Shown here: piece after piece, positions 50,869 through 60,156 of the stretch
How positions within the stretch are numbered: the first letter of the stretch is position 1
Layout of the letters: each line of letters begins with the position of its first letter
Assembly: GCA_024698325.1 (NCBI GenBank)
Contig: JAILRG010000076.1
Span: 62,001-126,000, forward strand
Source of the DNA: Treponema sp.
Lineage (GTDB): Bacteria; Spirochaetota; Spirochaetia; Treponematales; Treponemataceae
Length of the DNA stretch: 64,000 nt
Direction: 5' to 3'
Position numbers and translations under genes: made by a program
The notes under the pieces: model-generated
What the model was told of the DNA's origin: nothing
Database searches by the model: none
Seen by the model: only the letters and a program-made list of their open reading frames with translations

Positions 50869-52881
50869 TTACAGCAGGCTTACCGGGTCTACATCACATT
50901 CAATGTACACGTCGCTTGGGGAGCGGTACTGCTCAAGGAATACGCCCGCAGCCTGCTGCAGGGGAAGGAGCTTTTTCCCGCGAAGCAGAATCTGGTACCT
51001 CCAGTTTGCCGCAATCTTTACAAGCGGACATTCTGCAGGGCCGAGTACTTCTACGTCCTGTGCGCCCTCATTTTTAAGCAGCGCTTCCAGAATATGGGCA
51101 GCTCCCTCTGCTGCCAGCGCTGCCTGCTTTTCTGTAGGCGCGCGGAATACCAGGCGCACCATGCGCGCATACGGCGGAAAACCGAGCAGTTCCCGCGTGG
51201 AAAGCTCTCCAGTGTAAAAACGCGCAATATCACCCTTTACGGCGCAGAGAACCGGCTCCCGGTCGGGGCTGTAGGTTTGGACAAGTACCTTGCCGTCTGG
51301 GAAAAAACGGCCGGCGCGCCCGGCAACCTGCGTAATTAAGGCAAAGGTGCGCTCTGCGGCGCGAAAATCCGGCAGATGAAGGCCTGTGTCGGCAAGCACC
51401 ACGCCGACCAAAAGCAGGTTCGGAAAATTAAGCCCCTTTGCGACCATCTGCGTTCCCAGCATGATGTCGTATTCACCGCGGCGGAATGCATCCAGTTTTT
51501 CCTGGAGCTCGCCCTTGTGGGTAAGGCTGTCGGTGTCTATGCGGATAACCCGGGCCGTGGGGAATTTTGCCGCAACTTCGGCTTCTATGTATTCGGTGCC
51601 GAATCCTGAATAGCCCACGTCGAGTGAGCCGCAGGCGGGGCACTGCTGGGGCGGTGTAACTGACCAGCCGCAGTAATGGCAGCGCAGGCGTTTTTCGCTT
51701 TTGTGGTAGGTAAGCGCCACGGAGCAGTTTTTGCATGTAAGCTCGTAGCCGCAGCTGTTGCAGCGGAAAAAATGGGTAAAGCCGCGCCGGTTCAGAAAGA
51801 GAATGGTCTGCCGTTTTTGCGCAAGTGTCTCGCGTACCGCTTCTGCAAGCGGCTCAGAGATGCAGCCACCTGCTGCAGGCTGCAGGCTCAAGTTTATGCT
51901 TGTGATTTCAGGCATTTTTCCGCCAGCGAGGCGCCGGGTAAGCGTGTGCCGCCTGATGATGCCCTGCTGCATGGAAAACCATGCTTCCACGCTGGGGGTT
52001 GCGCTTCCCATCACAAGCGGTATGCCCTCTTTTTTTGCGCGGTACATGGCGACCTGCCGGGCGTGGTAGCGGGGCGTGTTTCCGCTTTTATAGGAGCCGT
52101 CATGCTCTTCGTCGATAATGATAAGCCCTAAATCCGGCACCGGCGCAAAGACAGCGCTGCGCGCGCCGATTACGACGCGGGCCTCGCGGTGCAGAATCCG
52201 CTTCCATTCACCTAAGCGCTGGCTTGGTGTCAGTTCTGAATGCAGCACGGCTACCGTTTTTCCAAAGCGCGCGCTGACAGCTTCGATAACCTGTCCGGTA
52301 AGTCCGATTTCCGGCACCAGATAGATGACGCCTTTCCCCTGTAAGAGAAGCCGTTCCGCTGCCTGTAGGAAGACTTCGGTTTTTCCGGTGCCAGTAGCGC
52401 CATAAAGATAGTGAAATCTTCCGGCTTGAGAGGTGGATTCATCTTCTGCGAGTATGCCTTCCACCGCCTGCTTCTGCTCGTCACTTAGTACGCGCGGGGT
52501 TGCTTCCGGCGCCTCCTCTGCAAACGAAAAGCTTCCGGCATCCGTTCCTCGTTTTCCGCTTGGAAGCATGGCGCTTAAGGCCTCGCCGTGTGAGCACAGG
52601 TAAAAGCGTGACACCCACAGCGCAAGGTCAATCGTATCTTTTGTAACGAGCGGCTCTTTGTCTACGAGGCGCAGAATCGGGCGGATTTTGCTTTCGTCGA
52701 CCGGGCAGTCTGGCGGAAGCTCTGCATACTGGGCGATGATGTAGCCGGTCATGCGCCGGTTTCCAAACTTTACGTCAGCCCGCCAGCCGGTAAGGTCTGG
52801 AATGCTTGCGTTTTCTTCGAGGTCTGCGTAGGTAAAGGCGCTTTTTAGCGGCAGGTTCAGAACGAGTGAAAGATACCGCAC
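50869..52881 (-). CDS. priA: primosomal protein N' (PriA helicase)
   Basis: 670 residues. After the N-terminal 3'-DNA-end-binding domain comes the helicase core with Walker A GATGTGKTEVF, the DEEH box in IIDEEHDGSYKSGNTPRYHARQVA and VMGSATPSVEAW. The zinc module has four CxxC pairs (CNSCGYELTCKNC, CHYCG, CPACGS), and the C-terminal helicase motifs include IMLGTQMVAKGLNFPNL and QVAGRAGRF. It restarts stalled replication forks. It starts with GTG, sharing one base with the upstream UDG stop codon (TAGTG), with GGAG just before. Confidence 0.96.
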   Translation of the reverse strand: MRYLSLVLNLPLKSAFTYADLEENASIPDLTGWRADVKFGNRRMTGYIIAQYAELPPDCPVDESKIRPILRLVDKEPLVTKDTIDLALWVSRFYLCSHGEALSAMLPSGKRGTDAGSFSFAEEAPEATPRVLSDEQKQAVEGILAEDESTSQAGRFHYLYGATGTGKTEVFLQAAERLLLQGKGVIYLVPEIGLTGQVIEAVSARFGKTVAVLHSELTPSQRLGEWKRILHREARVVIGARSAVFAPVPDLGLIIIDEEHDGSYKSGNTPRYHARQVAMYRAKKEGIPLVMGSATPSVEAWFSMQQGIIRRHTLTRRLAGGKMPEITSINLSLQPAAGGCISEPLAEAVRETLAQKRQTILFLNRRGFTHFFRCNSCGYELTCKNCSVALTYHKSEKRLRCHYCGWSVTPPQQCPACGSLDVGYSGFGTEYIEAEVAAKFPTARVIRIDTDSLTHKGELQEKLDAFRRGEYDIMLGTQMVAKGLNFPNLLLVGVVLADTGLHLPDFRAAERTFALITQVAGRAGRFFPDGKVLVQTYSPDREPVLCAVKGDIARFYTGELSTRELLGFPPYARMVRLVFRAPTEKQAALAAEGAAHILEALLKNEGAQDVEVLGPAECPLVKIAANWRYQILLRGKKLLPLQQAAGVFLEQYRSPSDVYIECDVDPVSLL

Positions 52882-53795
52882 TATCTTTCTCCGGAGAGGG
52901 GCGCCTGCTCGTCAAATGCACGTGCGTAGTCAGGTTCCAGCGACAGGAGCCGCTCGCGCAGCATTTTTAAGTCTTCCCAGGCGGGGCGCTTTAAGCTTTC
53001 GTCGCGGAGAAGGGCGCTCGGATGGTAGGTAACCGCCACCGGAATGCCGTTCCATTCATAAAAGGCGCCTCTCATGTGGCTTATGCCGTCTGTCGTCTTT
53101 AACAGGTTTTTGACCGCCGTGTTTCCCACGCACAAAATCATGCGGGGTTTAAGGGCAGAAAGCTGGGCATGCAGGAATGACTCGCAGGCGGCGGCTTCTT
53201 CTGGATACGGCGTGCGGTTCTGCGGCGGACGGCATTTTACGATATTGCAGATGTAGCAGTTTGTGGTGCGCGAAAGCTTGATTGCGGATAGCATTTTGTC
53301 CAGAAGCTTTCCGGCCTTTCCTACAAACGGTTCTCCCTGCATGTCTTCGTCGTGTCCCGGCCCTTCGCCTATGACTGCCACTACCGGATGCCGCACGCCT
53401 GTACCAGGTACCGTGTTTGTGCGGGTCTGAGAAAGCGGGCATCTTGTGCATACGGAAATCTTCTGTGCAATGTGTGTAAGCGCGTCGCTGTCAGCGGCTT
53501 CTGGTAACGCGCCGTAAGTGGCGGGCTTTTCTGCCGCCGCATACTCTGCAGTCGCATGTCCCGGTGCCGCAGCTTGTCCCGGAGACGCATGTCCCGGTGC
53601 CGCATATCCGGGTGCCGCCGCTAGCCCTGCTGCCGCAACAGCCTGTGCCGGTGTGGCCTTTTCCGCTGTATGTGCCATCTCGTCATCAGTGAAAACCGGC
53701 ATGTCGCCTGAAAAAGCAGGATCTTCATAGCCAAGAAGCGCATCCGCGGCGGTTTTAAGAAGTGTATATATCGTCTGTTTGTCGTTGGAAGTCAT
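52881..53795 (-). CDS. uracil-DNA glycosylase, family 4 type, with Ala/Pro/Gly-rich linker
   Basis: 304 residues. The catalytic domain (from about residue 115) has the iron-sulfur-cluster cysteines starting at CTRCPL, the water-activating motif as GEGPGHDED (GEAPG in most relatives), [12 protein letters not shown] and the C-terminal [10 protein letters not shown]. It removes uracil from DNA. The roughly 60 residues before it are a repetitive Ala/Pro/Gly linker encoded by a 19-base repeat, joined to a short N-terminal helical region. A TATACT box lies 12 bases before the ATG, with no clear ribosome binding site. It is the first gene of a two-gene operon with priA. Confidence 0.9.
   Translation of the reverse strand: MTSNDKQTIYTLLKTAADALLGYEDPAFSGDMPVFTDDEMAHTAEKATPAQAVAAAGLAAAPGYAAPGHASPGQAAAPGHATAEYAAAEKPATYGALPEAADSDALTHIAQKISVCTRCPLSQTRTNTVPGTGVRHPVVAVIGEGPGHDEDMQGEPFVGKAGKLLDKMLSAIKLSRTTNCYICNIVKCRPPQNRTPYPEEAAACESFLHAQLSALKPRMILCVGNTAVKNLLKTTDGISHMRGAFYEWNGIPVAVTYHPSALLRDESLKRPAWEDLKMLRERLLSLEPDYARAFDEQAPLSGER
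53553..53604 (-). repeat. 19-base repeat in the UDG linker
   Basis: The 19-base sequence starting CGCATGTCCC occurs identically at 53553-53571 and 53586-53604, with a degenerate third copy just after. It encodes alternating APGHA-type elements of the linker. Confidence 0.75.
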
Positions 53796-53958
53796 AGATT
53801 AGCCGTGAGTATACCACGTTATGCGGATTTTAGCCATAGAGCGCCCTCTGAGCGGCTAGGAAAGGAGCAGGGGGCGAGTCTGGAGAGCTGTAGCGGGGCT
53901 GCCTGAGTCGGAAGAGCGGGGGCCTCTAAGCCTTAAAAGGCTTAAAAAGCCTGAGTTC

Positions 53959-53987
53959 TTGCTGTTTGTAAAAAAATCGTATATAGT
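53959..53987 (+). promoter_or_regulatory. promoter of the GT4 glycosyltransferase gene
   Basis: TTGCTG (53959-53964), a 17-base spacer and TATAGT (53982-53987) end ten bases before the ATG at 53998. Any leader would be only a few bases long. Confidence 0.45.
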
Positions 53988-53997
53988 TTTAAGAAGT

Positions 53998-55212
53998 ATG
54001 AGAATAGCGATGTTTACGGATGCCTACTTTCCCCGTATAAACGGAGTGGCCATGTCCGTTCATTCCTATGCGCAGGAACTTTCCAAAATAGGACATTCTG
54101 TCTGCGTTGTCTGCCTTGAATATACCGAAGAGCAGCAGCGCAATGCGCTGTTTGATGAGAAATCCAGAGATCAATCTTCTCCTTTTCAGGTTATTCGTGT
54201 TCCTTCTACCAGCGTGATTTTTTCGAAGGAAGACCGGATGGCACGGCTGTATAAGTGGCGCTTCATCAAAAAATCAATGGATGCGTTTAACCCTGACGTG
54301 ATTCACCTTAATTCTGAATTCACGATGGGCTACTTCGGCGCGCTGTATGCTCGTCACCGGCATGTTCCCTATGTGTTTACCTTTCATACGCTGTGGGAAG
54401 ATTATCTTGCAAACTATATTTCGTTTCTGCCTGATGCGGGGCTTCGGAAGCTCGGTAAGTCGCTGGTAAAGTTTTACTTAAAGCGCGCTTCGGTGATTGT
54501 CGCTCCGACCCGGCATATAGCAGAGGTTGTGCACCGCTATGGCGTTGACCGTCCAGTTTCAATTCTGCCGACAGGAATTCCTTCGGGGCAGAACAAGTAT
54601 AAGCTTGCCCGTGCGCTTGCCGTTTCCGGGCAGCTGAGCAAAAAATTCCCGGCGATAAAAGGCGCCAAAGTGCTGCTGTACGTGGGACGAATCGTAAAGG
54701 AAAAGAATCTCTCGTTCCTGTTTGATGTGCTTGAGAAAGTTCAGAAGACGGTGCCTAAGACGGTGCTGCTGTTAGTAGGTGGCGGACCGTATGCAGAGGA
54801 GCTTGAGGCGCTTGCCTCTTCGCGCGGCCTTTCCGGCTCCGTGTTTTTTACCGGGTACGTGCCGTCAAAGGATTTGATTTACTTTTACCGCATGTCGCAG
54901 GTGTTTGTGTTTGCCAGCAAGACTGAGACGCAGGGACTTGTCACGGTGGAAGCAATGCTTGCAGGACTGCCCGTTGTTGCTGTCGGCGAGATGGGAACGG
55001 TTGACGTCATGCAGGGCGACCACGGCGGCTATATGGTACATGAGGATGCAGAAGAATTCAGCGAAAAAGTGCTCTCTTTGATACAGAATGCGCAGCTTCG
55101 TAAGCAGAAATCAGAGGAAGCAAAGCAGTGGGGCGCCAAGTGGTCTATTTCCGCGCTGACACCGAAACTGCTTGCCTGCTATGAGAACGCCATTGCAGTT
55201 ACAGAAAAATAA
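53998..55212 (+). CDS. GT4-family glycosyltransferase (diacylglycerol glucosyltransferase-like)
   Basis: 404 residues with the GT-B fold of family 4: MRIAMFTDAYFPRINGVAMSV at the N-terminus, YVFTFHTLWEDYLANY, SILPTGIPSG, LLYVGRIVKEKNLSFLF and the nucleotide-sugar-binding ETQGLVTVEAMLAGLPVVAV. The N-terminus with FPRINGVA is typical of 1,2-diacylglycerol 3-glucosyltransferases and phosphatidylinositol mannosyltransferases, so a glycolipid product is likely. The start at 53998 is preferred over a TTG 13 codons upstream that would overlap the promoter. Followed 15 bases later by an outer-membrane protein gene. Confidence 0.85.
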   Translation: MRIAMFTDAYFPRINGVAMSVHSYAQELSKIGHSVCVVCLEYTEEQQRNALFDEKSRDQSSPFQVIRVPSTSVIFSKEDRMARLYKWRFIKKSMDAFNPDVIHLNSEFTMGYFGALYARHRHVPYVFTFHTLWEDYLANYISFLPDAGLRKLGKSLVKFYLKRASVIVAPTRHIAEVVHRYGVDRPVSILPTGIPSGQNKYKLARALAVSGQLSKKFPAIKGAKVLLYVGRIVKEKNLSFLFDVLEKVQKTVPKTVLLLVGGGPYAEELEALASSRGLSGSVFFTGYVPSKDLIYFYRMSQVFVFASKTETQGLVTVEAMLAGLPVVAVGEMGTVDVMQGDHGGYMVHEDAEEFSEKVLSLIQNAQLRKQKSEEAKQWGAKWSISALTPKLLACYENAIAVTEK

Positions 55213-55227
55213 CAGGAGTTAAAAAGC

Positions 55228-56913
55228 ATGAAAAAAACGCTGCTCGCTCACGCCGCTCTGTTTGTGTTTGCGGTATCGTTGCTGTTTCCCGCTTCCCGGG
55301 GCGCACAGGAGCTTATTCCTTCCGGTCACTGGATATATGACGCTCTTGAGGCGCTTTCACTTGAATCTGAAACGCTGTCCTTTGCTGACAGCGCGCCCCT
55401 GAGCATTTCGCGTATCCGTGCCATTATGGCAGAAATAGACTATGACAGCCTGAGTGAACCCGGCCGCGCAAACTATGACAGAATCGAATCGTATTTTGCA
55501 GAGGAACAGTTTTCAATCGCAAGCGACCTTTTAAGCTTTTCATTTGAGCCTGCCCTCAATCTTGAGGGGTACTGGAAGTCCAATGACGACATAGACTGGG
55601 TTTATGACCGGTACAGCAGAAGCGGACTTTTTGAAATGCCGGTGACAATCGACATGGGGGACTATGTGTCGATGGGCGCCGTCATGGAGCTTTCAGAAAA
55701 TCAGGGCGCCATGCAGCATGAGGACAATTATTCGAGCATTCCTGCAAGCGCGGATGAAGTTGACGCCAATTTTCCGCATTGGGCATGGCTTTCTACCGGC
55801 GCTTCGTTTTCGCAGGGGAGCGGCGTTCAGTTTATGCTCAATCAGGGCACGCAGTCGGTAGGACGCACGCAAGGCGGCTCCGTCATCATCTCTGACTATA
55901 TGACCGGTGCGACAACAGCAAAGCTTTCATTTTATGCGCCTTCCTTACAGTACAGCGCTGCCGTCACCGAGCTGAACGTGGATAAGTATTTTTACTATCA
56001 CCAGCTGGACGCGCGTTTTTTTAAGCGGCTTTCCGTTTCATTCCTGGAAGGAATCGCGGTGTATGCTCCGCTTGAATTGCGCTATTTGAATCCCTGGACG
56101 ATTTTCCACGGATTTGCACCCTGGCGCGATTACGGCGATTATGACGGCGACCGCTCAGACAGCGACCCGGAAAGCCACACCTGCGCGTATTTTGGCGCCA
56201 AGCTGGATTTTACTCCGTGCAAGGGCATTCGCTTCTACGGACTTATGGCAATGACGCAGTATCAGACGCCCTATGAGCGCAAAAACTGGCCCGACAGCCC
56301 GACTCCGGACGGACTTGGCTTTCAGGGCGGCACGGAATGGTACCTTCCGCTCCAGAAAGGCTATTTTCACTTCGGACTGGAAGGCTACTACGCGCAGCCC
56401 TATCTGTACATAAAGGAAAGCCCCAACTGGTCTTTGGTACGCACTTACAGCGAAAACATGGGTGACAAGGCTGTGTTCTACGAATGGATTGGCTCTCCCT
56501 ACGGGCCTGACACTATTTCCGGCGAGCTTACCGCAGGCTACGACAGGCCCGGCATTTTCAGCGTAGATTTTACCTACCTGTTTATGGCACGCGGCGAAAT
56601 GAGCGGAACGAGCGTGTTTGACCCGGATGTCTGGGGCGGGCAGAAGACAGCCCTTTCTGAAAGCGAAGCGCAGAGCAGCTGGTGTTATCCCACTGATAGT
56701 ACGCTTTATAAGACGGACTGGACGACGCCGACCGGCACGCCTGAATATGTAAACCGGCTTTCTGTCCGCGCAACCTGGCAGGCAAAACCGTATCTAAAGC
56801 TTACGGCTCAGCCGGCCTATGTGCTGATTTTTAATCACAACCATGAGCACGGCGAGACTGCCCGCGGATTTGAGATGGCCCTTGCCCTTGAACTGTCATT
56901 CTTAAAGTTCTAA
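55228..56913 (+). CDS. predicted outer-membrane beta-barrel protein (Wzi-like)
   Basis: 561 residues with a signal peptide (LFVFAVSLLFPASRG), a short domain (PSGHWIYDALEALSLES, then helical) and a long series of alternating amphipathic strands rich in aromatic residues, ending in Phe (ELSFLKF) as in barrel proteins. It vaguely resembles the capsule-assembly Wzi family; I cannot assign more. AGGAG lies nine bases before the ATG. The next gene encodes a second protein of the same general build, so the two may be distant paralogues. Confidence 0.65.
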   Translation: MKKTLLAHAALFVFAVSLLFPASRGAQELIPSGHWIYDALEALSLESETLSFADSAPLSISRIRAIMAEIDYDSLSEPGRANYDRIESYFAEEQFSIASDLLSFSFEPALNLEGYWKSNDDIDWVYDRYSRSGLFEMPVTIDMGDYVSMGAVMELSENQGAMQHEDNYSSIPASADEVDANFPHWAWLSTGASFSQGSGVQFMLNQGTQSVGRTQGGSVIISDYMTGATTAKLSFYAPSLQYSAAVTELNVDKYFYYHQLDARFFKRLSVSFLEGIAVYAPLELRYLNPWTIFHGFAPWRDYGDYDGDRSDSDPESHTCAYFGAKLDFTPCKGIRFYGLMAMTQYQTPYERKNWPDSPTPDGLGFQGGTEWYLPLQKGYFHFGLEGYYAQPYLYIKESPNWSLVRTYSENMGDKAVFYEWIGSPYGPDTISGELTAGYDRPGIFSVDFTYLFMARGEMSGTSVFDPDVWGGQKTALSESEAQSSWCYPTDSTLYKTDWTTPTGTPEYVNRLSVRATWQAKPYLKLTAQPAYVLIFNHNHEHGETARGFEMALALELSFLKF

Positions 56914-56941
56914 ACTGGGGCGACTTTTATTGGAGAAACGT

Positions 56942-58816
56942 ATGAAAAAAACAGCTGTTTTTATTGCCGCCTTTTTCTGTGCGGCAGCCCTGTTTGCGCA
57001 GGTTTCAATTGATCCTACTGATTATTTTTACACGGAAGTTCAAAGCTGGCAGTTAAAGGGCCTGGTAAAAAACGTGCCGCTTTTGCGCCCGTACCCGGCG
57101 AATACCATAAAGGCAATCCTTGAGGAAGTGATTTCTTCGGCGACAGATAAGGAAACGTCCGAAGCCATTCCGCGCTACGAACGCGACCTGGAAGCAGCGC
57201 TCCTTGAGTACGAGCGGATTTTCTCCCGCCCGTGGCATGTTTCGTTCGAGGCTGGCGGCACCTACAAGAAAAAGCAGAGCCGCACCACTTCCGCCGACGG
57301 CTCTCTGGAAACAGAAAACGGAAGCACGAAAAACTATTTTGCAGAACCGGAAGTCTATGGCGATGTCGTCTTTAACAGCCTGGTGAGTGCAGGCTATGAC
57401 TTCGGCCTGTATGCACAGTCCGCTGACTGGGATGATTTCCTTGCAAAGTATCAGAATCCTGACCATGACTCCATTCAGGATGCAGCAGGAGTCGGACCTG
57501 CTGATATGTACGTCGACTTTAACAGCGCTGTCAGCGTGGGAACTGCAACAACCTACGCAACTGCCGGCTTGCAGCGTGTAGGCTACGGGCCGTTTTTGAA
57601 CAGCGGCCTTTCGCTTAACGACACCGCTTACCATGCGGCAGGCTTTTCTTTTAATGTCGTCCGCAGCCGCTGGAGCTACACATCGCTTTTTGAGTCTCTT
57701 GGAGCAACGACAAATACCGGCGAAGACCTTGCCGGAAACAAATATCTTGCCTTCCATGCCGGAAAATTCCGCGTGAACGACAAGCTCTCTGTCTCTTACT
57801 ACGAGTCAAGCGTATTCGGACGCCGCACCGACCTTTCCTATCTGATTCCGGCTCCCTACATGGCAATTCAGGGTATCGGCGGCTGTAACGACAATATTCA
57901 GATGGGACTCCTTGTTGAATATAATCCGATTCATAATTTGACCTGGGCGACAGACATCTTTGTTGACGATCTTGATGTAGAGTCAATCGTAAAGCTTAAG
58001 ATAAAGAGCAAGCAGCGGGTTGCCGCCCAGACCGGCCTTATCTTTGCACCCGAAAAATCAAAATGCACGGCCGTTCAGCTCGATTACACGATTGTCATGC
58101 CGTACACGTACAGTCACTGGGATTATGACGATGACTCGGCACACATAATCTCGGAAGATACATGGAACTACCAGAACTACACGAACGCAGGCATTCACAT
58201 CGGCACGACTCTGGAGCCAGACAGCGACCGGGTTTCGTTTACGGCAAAGTTTAAGCCTGCAAAACGCCTGACGTTTACGTTCGGAACAGCCTTTGTGCGC
58301 CATCAGAATGTCGCGGAGTGCCTGAGCGATGAAGAGGCCGCCGAGTACATGCTTGCAGGCAAAAATGTGTACAAGACTGACGGCAGCATTTACATGCACG
58401 CAAATATGTCGGAAGATGACACCGAAACAAGCAATAATCACGTGTATTCGGCATGGAAGAACCTGCAGTTTATGAGCGGTAACCACACCGAAGTAACCTG
58501 CCAGGCTTCGTTCAATACGGAATGGGCGCTTCCGCCTTCCCGCAAAGGCCATCAGCTGACGCTCAAAGCCGGCTACATGTTTGAATACATCCGCAATGCT
58601 GGTGTTTCAAGCGACATCTACTCAGGTGGGCTTTCTTACACGAGCAATGACGACGGAACGTACACATACGGCGGAACTACCTATAATTCGTGGACTGAGC
58701 TTATTTCAAGCGATGCCGTGCAGGACGCTGTTTCTGCCGCCTATGACAGCTGGGTTTCTAATCTGTGCGATAAGGTGAATCATTACTTTACGCTCGCTGT
58801 AAAATACAGCTACTAG
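56942..58816 (+). CDS. predicted outer-membrane beta-barrel protein
   Basis: 624 residues with a signal peptide (AVFIAAFFCAAALFA), an N-terminal segment resembling that of the preceding protein (DPTDYFYTEVQSWQLKGLV), then many aromatic-rich strands and a C-terminal aromatic residue (FTLAVKYSY). The start at 56942 has GGAG six bases upstream. It is 28 bases downstream of its neighbour and ends at a strong terminator, so the two are co-transcribed, probably with the glycosyltransferase gene. Function unknown; porin-like or surface-exposed roles are possible. Confidence 0.65.
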   Translation: MKKTAVFIAAFFCAAALFAQVSIDPTDYFYTEVQSWQLKGLVKNVPLLRPYPANTIKAILEEVISSATDKETSEAIPRYERDLEAALLEYERIFSRPWHVSFEAGGTYKKKQSRTTSADGSLETENGSTKNYFAEPEVYGDVVFNSLVSAGYDFGLYAQSADWDDFLAKYQNPDHDSIQDAAGVGPADMYVDFNSAVSVGTATTYATAGLQRVGYGPFLNSGLSLNDTAYHAAGFSFNVVRSRWSYTSLFESLGATTNTGEDLAGNKYLAFHAGKFRVNDKLSVSYYESSVFGRRTDLSYLIPAPYMAIQGIGGCNDNIQMGLLVEYNPIHNLTWATDIFVDDLDVESIVKLKIKSKQRVAAQTGLIFAPEKSKCTAVQLDYTIVMPYTYSHWDYDDDSAHIISEDTWNYQNYTNAGIHIGTTLEPDSDRVSFTAKFKPAKRLTFTFGTAFVRHQNVAECLSDEEAAEYMLAGKNVYKTDGSIYMHANMSEDDTETSNNHVYSAWKNLQFMSGNHTEVTCQASFNTEWALPPSRKGHQLTLKAGYMFEYIRNAGVSSDIYSGGLSYTSNDDGTYTYGGTTYNSWTELISSDAVQDAVSAAYDSWVSNLCDKVNHYFTLAVKYSY

Positions 58817-58831
58817 CGTAATTTGTAATGC

Positions 58832-58876
58832 AATGCGTAATGGGGATAAGAAAAGCTCCATTACGCATTTTTTTTT
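58832..58876 (+). terminator. terminator after the outer-membrane protein genes
   Basis: AATGCGTAATGG (58832-58843) pairs perfectly with CCATTACGCATT (58858-58869), followed by a T run to 58876. Confidence 0.9.
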
Positions 58877-58879
58877 GGA

Positions 58880-60037
58880 TCAGGCTTCGAACTTTTTTAT
58901 CTCGCGCTTTTCAAACGCTTCTTTTATCATTTCGTCTACTTCAAGGCTGTTGTAGATTTCGCGGCTTGCCTCAATTTCTGCGTGCAGAATCGGGTGGCGC
59001 GGACTAAAGAGCACGCAGCAGTCTTCGTAGGGAAGAATTGATGTTTCGTATGTGCCGATTTCTTCTGCGGTTGCAATGATTTCTTCTTTGTCCATGCCGA
59101 CAAGCGGGCGAAGGAGCGGCTTTTCGGCAAAGCTTTCGGTTACGGCAAGATTCTGAATTGTCTGGCTTGCAACCTGTCCCAAGCTTTCGCCGGTGACGAT
59201 GCAGTCAGCTCCAATGCGCTCGCAGAGCATGTTTGCGCACTTCATCATGCAAAGACGCAGCATGAGCGTAGTAAATGCCTGCGGAGAGCGTTCCTTTATG
59301 CGCATCTGCACGTCGGTGAACGGAATGATATTGAGGTGCGTTACAAGCCCGTAGCCGGAAAGAATCTCTGCGAGTTTTTCGACTTTCTGCTGAGCCTGCT
59401 CGCTTGTGTACGGGTAGGCATGAAAATAGCAGCATTCTACCTTCATGCCGCGCCGCATCATGCGGTAGCCGGCAACCGGGCTGTCCAGGCCGCCTGAAAG
59501 CAGCAGCAGGCCCTTTCCAGAGCAGCCGACCGGAAGCCCGCGGCGTCCTTTGTGGCTGTTTCCGTAGACAAAAACGCGCTCGCGCACTTCTACGGTGATC
59601 ACGCATTCAGGCTTGTGCACGTCAACTTTCATCATGCCGCTGTCGAAAACGGGCGCGGCAGCCTCGCGGCAGATGCCGTATGAGTCGAGCGGAAAGCTTT
59701 TGTCGCCGCGCTTTGCTTCTATCTTGAATGACTTTGCACCGTTTTTGACGGCAATTTTTGCCTCTTCCATGACGGCTTCTTTAATTGCGTCGATGTTTTT
59801 TTCGCATACGCGGGCTTCTGCCCAGCCGGTTATGCCTAAAAGATGGTCGAGCGCCCACATAACGCGCTCTCCTGCGCTGTCTTCGGCGTCAATATAGAGC
59901 CGCCCGCCAAAAAGCTTTACGGTTGCCTCGCAGCCGGTAAGGTACTGACGGGTGTTTGAAAGCAGCAGTTTTTCAAAATCACGGATGTTCGAGCCTTTTA
60001 AAATCAGCTCGCCGACTTTTCCTAAAAATGTTCGCAT
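58880..60037 (-). CDS. thiI: tRNA 4-thiouridine synthase ThiI (no rhodanese domain)
   Basis: 385 residues. An N-terminal ferredoxin-like and THUMP domain (KVGELILKGSNIRDFEKLL, MEEAKIAVKNGAKSFKIEAKRGDKSFP split across it) precedes the PP-loop ATPase domain with LLLLSGGLDSPVAGYRMMRRG and CIVTGESLGQVASQTIQNL. It activates uridine 8 of tRNA for thiolation and may serve thiazole synthesis. It lacks the C-terminal rhodanese extension of enteric ThiI. There is no Shine-Dalgarno sequence; TATATT ends seven bases before the ATG, suggesting a leaderless mRNA. Confidence 0.93.
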   Translation of the reverse strand: MRTFLGKVGELILKGSNIRDFEKLLLSNTRQYLTGCEATVKLFGGRLYIDAEDSAGERVMWALDHLLGITGWAEARVCEKNIDAIKEAVMEEAKIAVKNGAKSFKIEAKRGDKSFPLDSYGICREAAAPVFDSGMMKVDVHKPECVITVEVRERVFVYGNSHKGRRGLPVGCSGKGLLLLSGGLDSPVAGYRMMRRGMKVECCYFHAYPYTSEQAQQKVEKLAEILSGYGLVTHLNIIPFTDVQMRIKERSPQAFTTLMLRLCMMKCANMLCERIGADCIVTGESLGQVASQTIQNLAVTESFAEKPLLRPLVGMDKEEIIATAEEIGTYETSILPYEDCCVLFSPRHPILHAEIEASREIYNSLEVDEMIKEAFEKREIKKFEA

Positions 60038-60044
60038 ACCGCAG

Positions 60045-60050
60045 AATATA
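60045..60050 (-). promoter_or_regulatory. thiI -10 box (leaderless type)
   Basis: TATATT on the minus strand (60050-60045) ends seven bases before the thiI ATG at 60037. The -35 region is poor. Confidence 0.45.
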
Positions 60051-60156
60051 GCATAAAACGTAAGCTTTGTGCTACACGGCGCGTAAGCTTAAAATTTTTT
60101 ATATACAAATGAAAAATCTGGTGTTATACTATTTTAAGATTGTAATGGAGTACGCT

